A DNA stretch of 23,875 nucleotides from Spirochaetota bacterium (GTDB lineage Bacteria > Spirochaetota > UBA4802 > JAFGJZ01), in assembly GCA_023396615.1 (NCBI GenBank), contig JAEWVM010000233.1, positions 1-23,875 of the forward strand, written 5' to 3'. Below, one piece after another: positions 15,685-23,602 of this stretch. The notes under the pieces are model-generated. The model was not told the origin of the DNA and ran no database searches. It saw only the letters and a list, made by a program, of their open reading frames with translations. The position numbers were made by a program, and so were the translations under genes. Within the stretch, counting starts at the first letter, position 1, and each line of letters opens with the position of its first letter.

Positions 15685-17433
15685 CTACTTGCTCGAAATT
15701 TTTGACGGATCAATCACATCAACAAATTTAAGATCGGCCTTGTTAAGAACAAGTATCTTCTTGTCTTCACTGTTTATATAAACGTAATCACCGTAAAAAG
15801 TCAAAAATGTATCCTGAGAAATACGTTTTTCGGATTTGGCAGTCAGTTTCAAATCCTTGTCAAAGCGGCCGAGAAAATACTGATCCTTATCCTTAACTAT
15901 TGCGAAAATAAATCCGTCACGTATTTCAACAAAACTTCTATGAAAAATATTATCCGTGCCTGTTTTCAGCGATGTTAATTTTTCCTTGTCAACAAGCGTC
16001 AGACGGTGTTCGGTATATTCATTATCAACCCTTGTAATGACAACAATGCCTTCAGCAAAAAGGTCATACTTACTTCCGCTGATATTAGGAATATTTGAAT
16101 TAAAAAGTATCTTGCGGTTTGCCGCATCAATCATGCACAGATCGTTGTTATAATTTCCATTTCTTAAGAATTCGCGTATTTTAAGATAGTAGATCTTATC
16201 TCCGATAACGTTTCTGTCTGCCTGATTCTTCTTTAGAGCTTCTTCCTTCTTCTTAAGTTCTTCTTCCTTTTTAGCAAGATCCTTCTCTTTCTCATTAAGT
16301 TTATCGACTGCTTTAGGATCGCCTTTTTTTACATCTTTTTTCAATTCATCATTTGCGATCTCTTTCTTTTCTTCTTTAACTGTTTCTTCTTTCTTGGTTA
16401 CTTCATCTTCCTTTTTCTTCACTTCTTCTTCTTTCTTCTTATTATCAGTAACCTGCTGTTCGTTTTTCTTTTCTTCCTGTTTAACAGTTTCTTCCTTTTT
16501 CTTTACTTCTTCTTTTGCCTGATCAACTTTCTTTTTTTCTTCTTCTACTTTCTTATCTTCCTGCTTTTTCTTTTCAGGATCAGTTATCTTGGCATTTTCT
16601 TTTTTCTTTTCTTCTATTTCTTTATCTTTCTGGACTATCTTCTTTTTCTCTTCCTGAATCTTCTTTTTATCATCTTCTATTTTTTTCTTCTTGTCATCAT
16701 TAATCTTTTTTTCATCTTCAATACGCTTTTTTTCTTTCTCAATTTCCTGCTTCTCTTTTTCTATCTGCTTTTCTTTAATATCAACTACCGTTTTGCGCGG
16801 TTCAATATTTCCGTCATCTTTACGGACTTCTTTTATAACGTCTTTACCTGATATTTCATCCGGATCAATAGTTCCTGAAGCCCCTTCGCTTAGAGGAATC
16901 AGAATTTTGGTTTTTCCGGGCCATTCATCATACCTGACGGCAAGACCGGCATTTGTAGTATTGACGTTTTTCATTACCTCGGTCTTATATACAGTTTTTA
17001 GATAATCTACATTTCCCCTGTAAACAGCATTGTAATATGTCGAAAAAACAGCGAGAGCGTATGCCTCGTTCTTATTGTATCCGAAGCGTTTTTCAAAATA
17101 TGCTGAAAGTATTTTCCTTATATTGTTAACATGATCGACCTGGGCATCTTTATGAATCGAAAAAATCTCCGCCGAAAGTTTTTCAGGCTCTTTATCAGAA
17201 ACTACTCGTTTAACGGAATATTTCATCATAAAACGAGCTTCATCAGCAGAATTCATTCTATCCGCAAGCGAAGAACCTATGCCGCGGACAGCCGATGTGG
17301 GATCATTTCTTCCGGCTCCGGTATAATTTATAAAATCAATTTTCTTTCCTTTTTTAAGCTCATTTACATCAACATTTAAACCGAAAAGATTGAAGCAAAA
17401 CACAGAAACAAATAAAACAACGATTTTTTTCAT
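15685..17433 (-). CDS. Borrelia P83/100-family secreted coiled-coil protein
   Basis: The 582-residue protein resembles the P83/100 antigens of Borrelia, a family largely confined to spirochaetes. It has a signal peptide (MKKIVVLFVSVFCFNLFG), then a conserved N-terminal domain with VDVNELKKGKKIDFINYTG and SAYFEKRFGYNKNEAYALAVF. A coiled coil of almost only Lys, Glu, Asp and Gln follows (about 220-407), then a beta-rich C-terminal domain (408-582) that may form propeller-like blades. Borrelia P83/100 is associated with the cell envelope; its function is unknown. I chose ATG 17433 because GAGGGG precedes it and the signal peptide begins there. The coiled-coil region makes the plus strand almost pure pyrimidine over about 550 bases. 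Confidence 0.85.
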   Translation of the reverse strand: MKKIVVLFVSVFCFNLFGLNVDVNELKKGKKIDFINYTGAGRNDPTSAVRGIGSSLADRMNSADEARFMMKYSVKRVVSDKEPEKLSAEIFSIHKDAQVDHVNNIRKILSAYFEKRFGYNKNEAYALAVFSTYYNAVYRGNVDYLKTVYKTEVMKNVNTTNAGLAVRYDEWPGKTKILIPLSEGASGTIDPDEISGKDVIKEVRKDDGNIEPRKTVVDIKEKQIEKEKQEIEKEKKRIEDEKKINDDKKKKIEDDKKKIQEEKKKIVQKDKEIEEKKKENAKITDPEKKKQEDKKVEEEKKKVDQAKEEVKKKEETVKQEEKKNEQQVTDNKKKEEEVKKKEDEVTKKEETVKEEKKEIANDELKKDVKKGDPKAVDKLNEKEKDLAKKEEELKKKEEALKKNQADRNVIGDKIYYLKIREFLRNGNYNNDLCMIDAANRKILFNSNIPNISGSKYDLFAEGIVVITRVDNEYTEHRLTLVDKEKLTSLKTGTDNIFHRSFVEIRDGFIFAIVKDKDQYFLGRFDKDLKLTAKSEKRISQDTFLTFYGDYVYINSEDKKILVLNKADLKFVDVIDPSKISSK

Positions 17434-17488
17434 ATTTTCCCCTCGATGAAACAGAACTTGTTCCACAAAATTTTTCAACAAATTTTTA

Positions 17489-18256
17489 TTATTCAGTCAA
17501 AACATACGAATCATTAACAAAACGGCCTTTTCTGACAAGTTTTCCGGCAGAATCATATTCGGAGCCGGTTCCGTTTCTAAAACCATCCTTCCATTGACCG
17601 GTGTATTTTTCACCGGATTTGAGTTTCATTTCACCGTTTCCGCTTCTCTTTCCGTCAACAAAGTCTCCCGTATAAGTTGAACCGTCGGAATAATATTCGG
17701 TTCCCTTTCCGTTGTAATATCCGTTTTTCCATGGACCGGTATAATAACCGCCTGATTTAAACTGATATTTTCCAAACCCTTCAAATTTATTCTTAACGAA
17801 AAATCCCTCATATTTATCGCCGTTGGACAGTGTCAAAATGCCTTTTCCGCTGAATTCATCATCCTTCCATAGACCTTTGTAAACGGCTCCGTCGGATGAG
17901 CGGTACTCACCTCTTCCGTTACGCTTATCATTAGACCATGAGCCTTCATATAAGTCGCCGTTTGCATATTTCATTTTTCCCGAGCCCGAACGGAGATCAG
18001 CCTTCCATTTCCCTTCATATTTCGAACCGTCGGGAAACGTCATCACACCGTAGCCATGTCTTTTATCATCAAACCATCTGCCTTCGTAAATCGCGCCGGT
18101 AGCATGAACAACTGTTCCAGTACCGTTGCGTTTTCCTCTAAGCATCTGACCTGTATATTTATCTCCGTTAGGAAAAGTATAAACATTCATGCCGCCAGTG
18201 ACGCACGAAACTACAAACAATGCGAGTAATGCCGCATATAATCCGGTTTTTTTCAT
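17489..18256 (-). CDS. MORN-repeat lipoprotein
   Basis: The 255-residue protein has a lipoprotein signal peptide with lipobox VVSC (Cys18), so it should be lipid-anchored outside the inner membrane. The mature part is almost entirely MORN repeats: nine units of 23 residues of the form YEGxWxxxxRxGxGxxxxxDG (for example DKYTGQMLRGKRNGTG and SKYEGKWKADLRSGSG) and a degenerate tenth. MORN repeats form an elongated curved beta sheet that binds partners; no enzyme domain is present. GGGGGATAA precedes the ATG. It lies 55 bases upstream of the P83/100 gene on the same strand and may share its transcript. It is divergent from ssb. Confidence 0.88.
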   Translation of the reverse strand: MKKTGLYAALLALFVVSCVTGGMNVYTFPNGDKYTGQMLRGKRNGTGTVVHATGAIYEGRWFDDKRHGYGVMTFPDGSKYEGKWKADLRSGSGKMKYANGDLYEGSWSNDKRNGRGEYRSSDGAVYKGLWKDDEFSGKGILTLSNGDKYEGFFVKNKFEGFGKYQFKSGGYYTGPWKNGYYNGKGTEYYSDGSTYTGDFVDGKRSGNGEMKLKSGEKYTGQWKDGFRNGTGSEYDSAGKLVRKGRFVNDSYVLTE

Positions 18257-18313
18257 TTATCCCCCGAAAAAAAATATCACTTATCAGATAAATCGGTATT
18301 TTTCACGAAAAAA

Positions 18314-18342
18314 TTACTCATAAATTCGTAATAAACTATAAT
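18314..18342 (+). promoter_or_regulatory. Sigma-70 promoter of ssb
   Basis: TTACTC (18314-18319) and a perfect TATAAT (18337-18342) are spaced 17 bases apart. The start near 18349 gives a very short leader holding TAGGAG (18351-18356), seven bases before the ATG. Confidence 0.65.
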
Positions 18343-18363
18343 ACTAATTATAGGAGTAATTAC

Positions 18364-18714
18364 ATGAGCATCTCAAATTCGGCAACAGTGGAAGGTTTTA
18401 CAACAAATGATCCCGTGCTGAAACACACAAAAACAGGCAAAAATGTCTGCAATTTCGCGCTAACCGTACGCCATCATTCCGAAGCGGGCGGCGATCCGAA
18501 GGTTTCATTCATCGACATCGAGTCATGGGGGAACCTTGCTGATTTTTGCTCAAACAACATCCACAAAGGGATAAGGCTTCTTGTCAGCGGAGCGATGCGC
18601 CAGGACAGATGGGAAGGCGAAGACGGAAAATCACGTTCGAGAATAAAACTGATCGCAAAAGATATCCGCTTCCTCGATACGAACAAAAAAGAAAAAGCCG
18701 CCGTTCCAGTTTAA
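18364..18714 (+). CDS. ssb: Single-stranded DNA-binding protein, short form
   Basis: The 116-residue protein is an OB-fold SSB that binds and protects single-stranded DNA in replication and repair. The fold is visible in ATVEGFTTNDPVLKHTKTGK, CNFALTVRH, FIDIESWGNLADFC and GIRLLVSGAMRQDRWEGEDG. It ends soon after the OB fold with KKEKAAVPV. The flexible tail and acidic tip (DDDIPF type) that normally recruit other replication proteins are absent, and the stop is followed directly by a strong terminator, so nothing suggests a frameshifted tail. It is a monocistronic gene, not between rpsF and rpsR as in many bacteria. It may be a second, specialised SSB. Confidence 0.88.
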   Translation: MSISNSATVEGFTTNDPVLKHTKTGKNVCNFALTVRHHSEAGGDPKVSFIDIESWGNLADFCSNNIHKGIRLLVSGAMRQDRWEGEDGKSRSRIKLIAKDIRFLDTNKKEKAAVPV

Positions 18715-18718
18715 AATA

Positions 18719-18753
18719 CTGATGCCGGTTAAAGCCGGCATCAGCTTCTTTTT
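18719..18753 (+). terminator. Rho-independent terminator of ssb
   Basis: CTGATGCCGG (18719-18728) pairs perfectly with CCGGCATCAG (18735-18744) around a six-base loop, followed by CTTCTTTTT. It begins four bases after the ssb stop. Its distal arm contains the stop codon of the convergent dus gene. On the minus strand the tail is TATTTTAAA, so it may end that operon too, less efficiently. Confidence 0.9.
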
Positions 18754-19691
18754 ATAATTTTTTCGACCGGATTTCTTTCAAAATATGCTCTAATCATTTC
18801 AGATGCCGAAAAGGGATTTCTTCTAATTTCGGTAAAGAGTGCATGACCGAATTTTAAGTTTTTACAGAAATAGACGCAATATTTCAATATCCGGCTTTCT
18901 CTTATTTCAACGGGAAGAAGCTCTTCTATGCCCGATAAAACATTGAGAGCCGTCTCTTCAATATTTACAGTATATTCAGCGGAATGCGCAGCAGCTTCAA
19001 TTTCAGCAAAAATCCACGGCATCTTTATTGCAGCTCTGCCTATCATTATTCCATCAGGCGAAAAGCCGAAGCGCGCAAGAGCTTCATTTGCAGTGTTAAT
19101 ATCGCCGTTTCCGATTATGGAAATTATGTTTTCTGAAACGAGCCTTTCGGTGAGTGACCAGTCAGCGCTTCTTTTAAAAGCCATATCCGATGCTCTGGGA
19201 TGAACTGAAACGAAATCTGCACCTTCGTCTTTCAGCATTTTTACGAAGGAAAACAGATTATCATAATCGCTTCTTTCGAAACCTGCACGGCACTTGACTG
19301 AAAGTGTTTTAACTTTTTTTCTGCATTCTCTCACAATCTTTGCGGCAAGCGTCTGATCCGCCATTAGAGCAGAACCCCAGCCTCTCGCCCGTATTTCGGG
19401 AGCCGAACATCCCATATTGATATCAACGGAATACGGTAAATTTGCCTCGAGTTTTTCCGCAGCTCTAGCCATAATGGCCGGATCATTTCCTATAAGCTGA
19501 AAAGAAATCGGATCATCAAAATCATGTTTTTTGACAAGATAATCGTTGCGCAATCCGCCCCGTAAAAGCGAAGAGGCGCTTATCATTTCTGAAAAGAGAA
19601 TGACATCTTTCGATAATCTGCGTATTTCTCTCCTGAGTGCCGGAGTTGTAAGATCCGCACACGGAGCAAGAAACAATTTAGGTTTTTTCAT
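18741..19691 (-). CDS. dus: tRNA-dihydrouridine synthase
   Basis: The 316-residue FMN-dependent enzyme reduces uridine to dihydrouridine in the D loop of tRNAs. Seen in order are FLAPCADLTTPALR at the start, DINMGCSAPEIRARGWGSALM with catalytic Cys95, VKCRAGFE, VHPRASD and GNGD, and the FMN-phosphate loop IGRAA. The usual GCP around the active cysteine is GCS here. Which Dus subtype and which uridines it modifies cannot be told. The start overlaps the transglutaminase-like gene stop by four bases (ATGA). It is the last gene of the operon, and its stop lies inside the ssb terminator. Confidence 0.92.
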   Translation of the reverse strand: MKKPKLFLAPCADLTTPALRREIRRLSKDVILFSEMISASSLLRGGLRNDYLVKKHDFDDPISFQLIGNDPAIMARAAEKLEANLPYSVDINMGCSAPEIRARGWGSALMADQTLAAKIVRECRKKVKTLSVKCRAGFERSDYDNLFSFVKMLKDEGADFVSVHPRASDMAFKRSADWSLTERLVSENIISIIGNGDINTANEALARFGFSPDGIMIGRAAIKMPWIFAEIEAAAHSAEYTVNIEETALNVLSGIEELLPVEIRESRILKYCVYFCKNLKFGHALFTEIRRNPFSASEMIRAYFERNPVEKIIKRS

Positions 19692-20443
19692 CTAATAGCT
19701 TTTATTCTGAAGTTTTTGAGTTTTTCCATTCTCGACGCAAAATCAATCGGCGGCGGCATGTGCTTCTTTAAATTGTGATAAGAAAGCGCAATATATTGAT
19801 TGGGACTATCGTTAAAAGGAAGTGCCGAATCGACTATGATCCATTTTCCTCCGAAGTAAGCTTCGCACCACATATGAAAAACAAACACATCTTTCTGTTT
19901 GCCGAACTCTTTCGCATAAACAATTCCGGCAACTCCCACAGCAGGAATTTTCATCGCTCTCAGAACCGCACCGGTAAGCACGGCGTGTTCGGTACAGTCT
20001 CCGGCCTTCAGCTTGAGTATATCTTTTGCCTTGAGTATCGGAAAGCCGGACGTCTTCTTCACTATTATCTTAAAAACAGCTTCTTTTGCCGCACGTACGG
20101 GATCGTCGGTGTTAAGACAATTCTTCGCTATTGCTGCAATCTCTGGATCGCTGATTGTCAGAAGCGGCGTATTCTCGGTCATGGAATTATCAGGAAGCTT
20201 AGCGAATGAACGGTTTATACCTGTTTTGATATAATATGTCTTGGTCTTACCTTCAAATTTCATTCCCGTTATCTTCTGATTTGAAGTTTCATCAACCGCA
20301 AAAAATTCATTGTCGCTTGAGAGTTCGAACTCTGTTGCATCAGCCATATCACATTCGCCTTCGGGTTTGATTACCGAAAACTTTTCAGAAAAGGAAGCCG
20401 AACAGATAGCAAGCGGAAACAGCAGAAGAAGAATTTTTCTCAT
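19688..20443 (-). CDS. Secreted transglutaminase-like protein
   Basis: The 251-residue protein starts with a signal peptide (MRKILLLLFPLAICSASFS). It has a transglutaminase-like (papain-fold) core with a complete Cys-His-Asp triad: Cys150 in KAGDCTEHA, His190 in FHMWCEAY and Asp205 in IIVDSAL. Such proteins act outside the cytoplasm as proteases, amidases or transferases; the substrate is unknown. The GDCTEHA form is typical of bacterial members in which an extra beta-rich domain precedes the core. Here the preceding gene (20440-21144) may encode that domain separately. The gene overlaps both neighbours by four bases (ATGA), so translation is coupled. Confidence 0.85.
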   Translation of the reverse strand: MRKILLLLFPLAICSASFSEKFSVIKPEGECDMADATEFELSSDNEFFAVDETSNQKITGMKFEGKTKTYYIKTGINRSFAKLPDNSMTENTPLLTISDPEIAAIAKNCLNTDDPVRAAKEAVFKIIVKKTSGFPILKAKDILKLKAGDCTEHAVLTGAVLRAMKIPAVGVAGIVYAKEFGKQKDVFVFHMWCEAYFGGKWIIVDSALPFNDSPNQYIALSYHNLKKHMPPPIDFASRMEKLKNFRIKAIR

Positions 20444-21144
20444 TTATCAAGAACCATTTTGACCTTAATGTTCATTATCTCGTATTTGATTATGTAATTT
20501 ATTCCGACATCGTCACAGTATATGACCGTTTCATTAAAATCCTTAAACTTCATAACGAGCTTATTAAGAAGAATATCCGTTCCTTTGTAGCTGACTTTTT
20601 CCTTACCAAGCGACTCGATAGTCATGCTCGCAAAACCTTCGGAATCAAGCGAAGGATCAAGAACGACAGCCGTATGTTTGGCGCCTTTTTGGAATTTGCT
20701 TTTTATCATCTGATGAGTCAGAATATCCGAACCGAAATAAAACTTCTTTGACGGAGTAATAAGCCTTTCCTCTCCGTCGTCAATCATACGTATCTCTTTG
20801 CCGTTAAAAGATATTTCGATCAGCGACTTAGTTGAAAAATCCCCTTTCTGCACAATCGTTTCTGAAACTGATTTTACAGGAGAAAAATCCTTCTTCTCGG
20901 TAATCGTCTGATTCATATTCATTTCAACGCCGTTAATGCTGAACTTTATGACGGAATCTGAAACAAACATTCCGTCTTCTTCTTTCATCGTGAAAACGGC
21001 AGTGCCGAGTGATTCAAATGCATTTTCCTTTTCCATGGAAACGGAATACTTATAAGTGCCCTTCGGAAAAAAGCCTTCCGGTTCATCCGCTGCTGTCAGA
21101 GCCAAGGAAAATAAAAAAACAAAACTAAACGCAATTCTTTTCAT
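20440..21144 (-). CDS. Secreted beta-rich protein of unknown function, partner of the transglutaminase-like protein
   Basis: The 234-residue protein has a clear signal peptide (MKRIAFSFVFLFSLALTAADEP) and then alternating beta strands with no enzyme motif. I cannot name its family with confidence. The pattern (FPKGTYKYSVSMEK at the front, ITPSKKFYFGSDILTHQMIK in the middle, YCDDVGINYIIKYEIMNI at the end) resembles the lipid-binding-like DUF3108 type or the N-terminal domain fused to some bacterial transglutaminase-like proteins. Its start lies 20 bases inside the gltX 3' end, and its stop overlaps the transglutaminase-like gene (ATGA). The two secreted proteins very likely work together in the periplasm. 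Confidence 0.65.
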   Translation of the reverse strand: MKRIAFSFVFLFSLALTAADEPEGFFPKGTYKYSVSMEKENAFESLGTAVFTMKEEDGMFVSDSVIKFSINGVEMNMNQTITEKKDFSPVKSVSETIVQKGDFSTKSLIEISFNGKEIRMIDDGEERLITPSKKFYFGSDILTHQMIKSKFQKGAKHTAVVLDPSLDSEGFASMTIESLGKEKVSYKGTDILLNKLVMKFKDFNETVIYCDDVGINYIIKYEIMNIKVKMVLDK

Positions 21145-22567
21145 AAGCGGAATTGATCCTCATTTTAATTTTTTCAAAACCTATCAGTTTAAGCATCTCG
21201 GCAAGATCCGGTCCGTGAAGAACCGAAGTAAGCAAAGCCCTTACCGGCATAAAAAGATTCTTCCCTTTCAGACCAGTCTTTGCTTTTATCATATTGGTAA
21301 TTTCTGTGAAATTATCAGAATTTATTTCATCCGAATCGATAAGCTCTTTCGCTGCAGTTAGAGCAGTTTTGCCTTCAGCAGAAGCAATCATAGCAGAGGC
21401 TTCTTCATCGGCAGTAGGAACATCTTCCGCGAATATAGGAAAAAGTTTCGCGATGTCGGAAAGAAGTTCACAGTTTCCTCTCACGGACGCAATGATTGTT
21501 TCGATATAATCTTCATCGAATTTAGAAAGATCGTATCCCGCTTTTTCAATAAACGGTTTGAAGAGCGAAGTAATTTTTTTGAGATCATAATTTCTTATAT
21601 AAGCGGCATTCATCCATTTGAGTTTAACGAAATCAAAAACGGCACTCGATTTTCCAAGTCTGTCTATATCGATCTGACGGATGATTTCTTCAAGAGGAAG
21701 AATTTCTTCTCCGGTCTCGCTTGACCATCCGAGAACTGCGATATAGTTTAAAAGAGCTTCAGGAAGGTAGCCTTCATGCTTGTAAAGATCTACTGAAGTG
21801 ATTCCGTGACGCTTCGAAAGTTTCTTCTTGTCGGGACCTAGAACGAGCGGAAGATGCGCGTATTTGGGCGTCTGCATGTCAAGAGCGCGCGCGATCATAA
21901 TCTGTTTCGGAGTGTTCGGAAGATGATCCTCTCCTCTGATAACATGGCTTATTTCCATGAGAAGATCGTCTATGACTACAATGTAATTATAGATTGGGAC
22001 TCCGTCGCTTCTGACGATTATAAAATCTCCGCCGATATTATCGGATTCAAAAACGACACTGCCTTTTATGCCGTCGTCTATTTCAATTTTTTCACCGTCA
22101 TTGACTTTAAAACGTACGGTCGGCTTTCGGCCTTCTGCTTCATACTGCTTTTTCTTTTCTTCTGAAAGATTGAGACATGTACGCTTATAGGTGAAAGGAA
22201 TGCCCTTCGCTTCCGAATCGGCTCTCTCGGCATCAAGTTCTTCCTGCGAACAATAGCAATGATATGCTTTCTTTTCTGAAAGAAGCTTGTCTGTATATTT
22301 CTGATAAATGTCAAAACGCTCGCTCTGACGGTACGGACCGTGCCCTTTATCGATATCGGGTCCTTCTGTCCACTCAATACCGAGCCATTTGAGATCGGCG
22401 ATGATTGATTCTTCGGACTCTTTCGAACTGCGTTCCATGTCAGTATCTTCAACACGCAGAAGGTATTCGGCGTTATGTTTTTTCGCTATGATGTAGTTGA
22501 TAATCGCCGTTCTCGCGTTTCCTATGTGAAGAAAACCCGTTGGGCTGGGAGCAAATCTGACTCTCAT
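21125..22567 (-). CDS. gltX: Glutamyl-tRNA synthetase
   Basis: The 480-residue class I synthetase charges tRNA-Glu, and perhaps tRNA-Gln if the cell uses the amidotransferase route. It carries the HIGH-type motif HIGN (14-17) after RFAPSPTG, and the KMSKS-type motif KKLSKRHG (248-255). Cys104, Cys106 and Cys131 (CYC...YKRTC) form the likely zinc site. The C-terminal anticodon-binding helices are present and length is normal. It starts ten bases after the YgiT-type gene and overlaps the next gene by 20 bases, so it is the second gene of a five-gene operon. Confidence 0.96.
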   Translation of the reverse strand: MRVRFAPSPTGFLHIGNARTAIINYIIAKKHNAEYLLRVEDTDMERSSKESEESIIADLKWLGIEWTEGPDIDKGHGPYRQSERFDIYQKYTDKLLSEKKAYHCYCSQEELDAERADSEAKGIPFTYKRTCLNLSEEKKKQYEAEGRKPTVRFKVNDGEKIEIDDGIKGSVVFESDNIGGDFIIVRSDGVPIYNYIVVIDDLLMEISHVIRGEDHLPNTPKQIMIARALDMQTPKYAHLPLVLGPDKKKLSKRHGITSVDLYKHEGYLPEALLNYIAVLGWSSETGEEILPLEEIIRQIDIDRLGKSSAVFDFVKLKWMNAAYIRNYDLKKITSLFKPFIEKAGYDLSKFDEDYIETIIASVRGNCELLSDIAKLFPIFAEDVPTADEEASAMIASAEGKTALTAAKELIDSDEINSDNFTEITNMIKAKTGLKGKNLFMPVRALLTSVLHGPDLAEMLKLIGFEKIKMRINSAYEKNCV

Positions 22568-22577
22568 AAAACCTCGG

Positions 22578-22811
22578 TCAATAATTATATAGATTAACGG
22601 ACGGACGCCCAGTTACAATTTCCGCGGAATCGCGTTTGATTCTGCCGACAAGCTTCTGTATCTTTTCGACAGTTTCGTCGCTGAAAAGAACCTTTCCGCA
22701 CCTAGTGCATTTATAAGCCGGTATATTATCAAGAATAAAGCAGAAATTATCTTCGCTGACACGGTAACTGCTTTTGCCTTCTGTTACCGCACCGCCGCAG
22801 CTGCATTCCAT
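22578..22811 (-). CDS. YgiT-type zinc-ribbon protein (MqsA N-domain-like)
   Basis: The 77-residue protein has the two-knuckle zinc ribbon of YgiT/MqsA antitoxins, CSCGG near the start and CTRCGKV at about residues 35-41, followed by a short helix (ETVEKIQKLVGRIKRD). The helix-turn-helix half of full MqsA is missing. Proteins of this size are often found beside a small toxin-like gene, but none is present: upstream are 87 non-coding bases and downstream is gltX. It may be an orphan, an unrelated metal-binding protein, or a regulator of this operon. AGAGGTG precedes the ATG. Confidence 0.8.
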   Translation of the reverse strand: MECSCGGAVTEGKSSYRVSEDNFCFILDNIPAYKCTRCGKVLFSDETVEKIQKLVGRIKRDSAEIVTGRPSVNLYNY

Positions 22812-22851
22812 CCGTCACCTCTATGGAAAAATCCAACTGAAACACCTCTGT

Positions 22852-22870
22852 GTCAAATCTTTTATTTGAC
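22852..22870 (-). promoter_or_regulatory. Hairpin over a -35-like element upstream of the YgiT-gltX operon
   Basis: GTCAAAT (22852-22858) and ATTTGAC (22864-22870) form a perfect 7-bp inverted repeat with a five-base loop. On the minus strand the repeat runs into TTGACA (22856-22851), a perfect -35, but the -10 at 17 bases is only GATTTT. A TATAAT at 22903-22898, on the stop codon of the upstream gene, is another possible -10. There is no T tract, so it does not look like a terminator. Confidence 0.35.
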
Positions 22871-22898
22871 GTGAGTCTGACCGGTCTGTGCGGGGAAA

Positions 22899-23555
22899 TT
22901 ATATCTTCACCGCAAGTCCGAATAAAACAGTAACTTCTCCGTAAAGAAGATCGATATCTCCGTTAACCGAATATAAACCGTTTAGACCCAAGTCGGCCGT
23001 GCAGTAAACACTTTCAGTAATAAAATATCTCGTACTTGCTGAAATTCCCAAACCAAAACAAAAATCGCTGTAACTGACTTTTTTTTCAGTTGAATATGAT
23101 GCCGTAAACTGGGGGCCGACGCAGAAATTGAAACCGCCGGATTTAAAAATCGAAACATATCCGCATCCGGTAACATTAAAATATTCCAAAACATTGTAAG
23201 TTTTATTCGAATAAGTAACTTCAGTAGAACCGTCAGGAAAATATTCTGTACGCTTTTGTCTTTTTTCCACTTCGCCTAATCCGAAACCGGCAATTAACCT
23301 GAAACTTTGACTATCGGGATTAGGGTCAGTATCTAAAAGCAAACCAAAACGCAGTTTCTTATAATTTGAATGTTCATGCTTATTGAGATCGTTATCAGGA
23401 CCGAGTATTTCATCGCCTTCTTCGTCTTTATCGGTTGAACCTGCTGCACAGGAACCCGCAACAAAACCGCCGATACCAAAAGCAGAAAGTTCAGCAAATG
23501 AAAAAGCTACCAATAGAGACAATAACATTACAATCTTAAATCTTTTTTTAAGCAC
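22899..23555 (-). CDS. Outer-membrane beta-barrel-like protein
   Basis: The 218-residue protein starts with a signal peptide (MLKKRFKIVMLLSLLVAFSFAELSAFG). The mature part alternates short amphipathic strands with turns rich in Gly, Asn, Asp and Ser and many aromatic residues (for example LRFGLLLDTDP, FRLIAGFGLGEV, FNFCVGPQFTASY, GEVTVLFGLAVKI). This is the pattern of a small eight-stranded barrel such as OmpA/OmpW-like proteins, and spirochaetes have many such lineage-specific ones. An acidic His/Asn loop (residues ~42-62) follows the first strand. It begins with GTG 23555, set by GGGAG six bases upstream. I cannot name a family. Confidence 0.6.
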   Translation of the reverse strand: MLKKRFKIVMLLSLLVAFSFAELSAFGIGGFVAGSCAAGSTDKDEEGDEILGPDNDLNKHEHSNYKKLRFGLLLDTDPNPDSQSFRLIAGFGLGEVEKRQKRTEYFPDGSTEVTYSNKTYNVLEYFNVTGCGYVSIFKSGGFNFCVGPQFTASYSTEKKVSYSDFCFGLGISASTRYFITESVYCTADLGLNGLYSVNGDIDLLYGEVTVLFGLAVKI

Positions 23556-23602
23556 ATCAATCTCCCTTTCTAATGTATTTTAATGCCGTGTTTTTATTTT
23601 GT

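Noticed and set aside
16225..16785. Repetitive TTCTT-rich stretch as a possible repeat array or CRISPR
   Set aside because: There are no fixed-length spacers, and the minus strand reads through it as one Lys/Glu-rich coiled coil with signal peptide and C-terminal domain intact.
17540..18200. 69-base periodicity as a non-coding tandem repeat
   Set aside because: The period equals 23 codons and is explained by MORN repeats in a continuous lipoprotein frame.
19775..20209. Long plus-strand open frame of 144 codons
   Set aside because: It lies wholly opposite the transglutaminase-like gene, has no ribosome binding site or recognisable domain, and the minus-strand frame has a full catalytic triad and overlapping operon junctions.
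22852..22870. Inverted repeat as terminator of the outer-membrane-like gene
   Set aside because: The stem is AT-rich and is followed by ACAGAGG on the minus strand, not a T run.
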